Assembly (NCBI GenBank): GCA_003260075.1
Contig: QLIY01000215.1
Coordinates: forward strand, 62,001-126,000
Direction of reading: 5' to 3'
DNA: 64,000 nucleotides
From: Phallusia mammillata
Lineage: Eukaryota > Chordata > Ascidiacea > Phlebobranchia > Ascidiidae
The first letter of the stretch is position 1. Every line of letters starts with the position of its first letter. The notes under the pieces were generated by a model. The model was given only the letters and a program-made list of their open reading frames with translations. It was not told the origin of the DNA and searched no databases. The position numbers and the translations under genes were made by a program. This document shows positions 62,295 to 64,000 of this stretch, piece by piece.

Positions 62295-64000
62295 GTGTGT
62301 CTATATAAATACGTGGCAATGGTCATTAAAGTTTGTATCATAAATTGCAACAAAAAGTCTTTATTGAAAACTTTACTCAGTTGATTAATTAATTATTGTA
62401 AATAGCTAAAAGTTGCATTTTTGCCTTCGCCCCTACGCTGTCTAGTCTATTGCACAAAACATGATCTACCGGATAAACGATATCGCTAAGCAATGTGTGA
62501 AGTGCTGACATTTTGTAGCCTGTTGTATTGTATGTTTATTTGATGTTTAGCGGAATAGATAAGTCAAACCATAATCCGACATGGAACCGCATATTTCGCA
62601 GTAAATGCGATCCTTTTCAAAACACACACTTTAAGCACTAGTGGTGACAAAGTAAACCCGGTATTTTATTAAATTGTGATTGTCTTGCGATCAACTGCTT
62701 AGGATTCTTTAAAAACACTTTGTGGAACAAAATATTGCCACCGGCCTTGAGCAGCATCTATGACTGGATCCTGTTCAACAATCAGTCTCTAAACTTTGCT
62801 AGCCTGCTGCGGAAACATTAATCTCTCCTTTCAGGGGACATTTCATTGCCTTTGCGTGCGACGGATACGCTACTCTATAAATAGAAACCCGTGGTAAATG
62901 CGGTTGAGCCCTTTGTCGTCTAAGCGTGTCAGAAGTTATAAATACGTTTGCCACTAGAAGAAAGAGTAAAGTTTCTATCCGTGCGAACGGTCAAGGTCAC
63001 TTCGGGTCAAAGACGGCGAGAAGTTATTTCAAACCAGGCACGTTACCTCATAGCAGAAATATTTTTTCCTTATTGTCAACAAGTTCCAAAAACCGTGGTC
63101 TTGAGATAAACACTTGTTTGATAAGCAATAGCGTTGCAATCACACAGACACAAAAAATACCGTTCTGATCATTGAATTCATGCGTTGGCAATTCATCGGG
63201 AAATCAAACAAATTGACTCTAACATACACATTCACCGCTGCTTTAAGCTGAAAGCACGATACGTGCACTCGAATCTGGACTTAATGGCGGATGCTTAAAT
63301 CGTTTGAACTACCATAACAGGAATTTAATCCTACCACGTTACCAAATTCGAGTTTCCCATAAGAGGATTTTATAGTATATCCGGTGTGCATGTAACAATA
63401 TAGTTCAGGTCAGGAATAGGTAGCCAACTCAGGAATACTTCAAAAATCAACTTTCCAATCCATTTAACCCTTGCCGCACGGTTTTACAATTTAGGCATTT
63501 GACATGGGCCACAAACAGTCAAAATCAAAAAACTAAGAAGATGCCCTAGTAATACAGCCGAGGTCTTGTGTAACACCATTACTGGCATACCAAAGGTCTT
63601 GTACATATACGCTGTTGTACCACGTCCTAGCATTTCCAAGAAAGGATTATAGGTCAAACGCTGCACTATGTGTCTAGAACGGACGTTGAGAAGGCAGCGG
63701 CGTCTCATCAAAAGACTGTTGTGTGCCCGCAAATGCCAAGCCTAGCAGTTTGGGTTAAGACTTGTGGTTCATGCGGTTATTGTGTTGTTTGCTTTGATAT
63801 GTGCAATTGTACACGAATTGCTGCTAAACCATAATTGTACTTAGTCTATTTAACAATATCACGCATTTGGAACAAATTTTAGTAAATGTTTTTTTAAAGC
63901 TTGGAAGTTTTACTGTGGGTCGAAGTTTTTGAGTTTTTGCAACTATTAATCGAATTGTTTGTTGTATGAACAGGCATTTTATAACTGTTATTTCAGCAAA
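62295..64000. other. Intron or intergenic sequence to the window end
   Basis: No further sulfotransferase exon recognised. A minus-strand open frame at 63484-63732 (82 codons, ending CGPCQMPKL) is moderately hydrophobic at its C-terminus but unassigned. The last bases, TTATTTCAG then CAAA, look like a splice acceptor at the edge. Confidence 0.35.

Noticed and set aside
1-64000. CRISPR array, operon, tRNA or rRNA gene
   Set aside because: No regularly spaced repeats, no cloverleaf beyond the SINE B-box remnants, and gene structure is eukaryotic.

Overview
The window is animal nuclear DNA: A/T-rich, with short multi-exon genes, canonical GT-AG introns of roughly 70-1000 bp, AATAAA signals and many relics of cut-and-paste (hAT) transposons. 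Gene content (troponin C, a NAT8-like acetyltransferase, an SLC35G/EamA transporter, VOPP1/WBP1-type membrane proteins) and compact gene spacing suggest an invertebrate deuterostome, most plausibly an ascidian tunicate. That placement is inference. All exon models were built by hand from splice sites and phase, without transcripts.

Layout. 1-960 (+): 3' part of a rhodopsin-like seven-helix receptor with two reading-frame breaks. 4348-8055 (-): eight-exon gene for a secreted coiled-coil protein. 11732-16307 (+): six-exon gene for a basic protein with RPKSA-type motifs and W-L-K segments, probably ciliary, preceded by an RFX X-box-like site. 16841-18976 (-): troponin C, convergent with the previous gene, with CRE and E-box sites upstream. 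19923-21955 (-): C-terminal exons of a membrane-anchored GNAT acetyltransferase. 22376-25433: a 1.5 kb sequence present twice, followed by a 776 bp N gap. 27937-41823 (-): three paralogous genes for small cysteine-rich single-pass membrane proteins of the Shisa/WBP1/VOPP1 (STMC6) type. 45754-48246: an old autonomous hAT transposon with ZBED5/SCAND3-type transposase remnants, split by a second hAT element. 48754-49892 (+): intact SLC35G-like transporter, facing a decayed paralogue at 50839-51858 (-). 52-62 kb: gene-poor. 62043-62294 (+): first coding exon of a P-loop sulfotransferase-like gene running towards or past the right edge.

Two patterns cut across the annotation. First, at least nine homopolymer C or G runs of about 10 nt sit exactly between near-identical neighbouring copies, and four much longer runs (36-82 nt) occur elsewhere, one inside a coding exon where it breaks the frame. 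I read these as assembly joins of unmerged, probably allelic contig ends, so local duplications here should not be taken as biology. Second, hAT-type elements with TIRs beginning CAG or TAG and 8-bp target duplications are abundant in introns and intergenic DNA.

The most biologically interesting unit is the three-gene STMC6-like cluster: same exon phases, same split codon before the membrane helix, but very different cytoplasmic tails (three PPxY motifs, one, or none).
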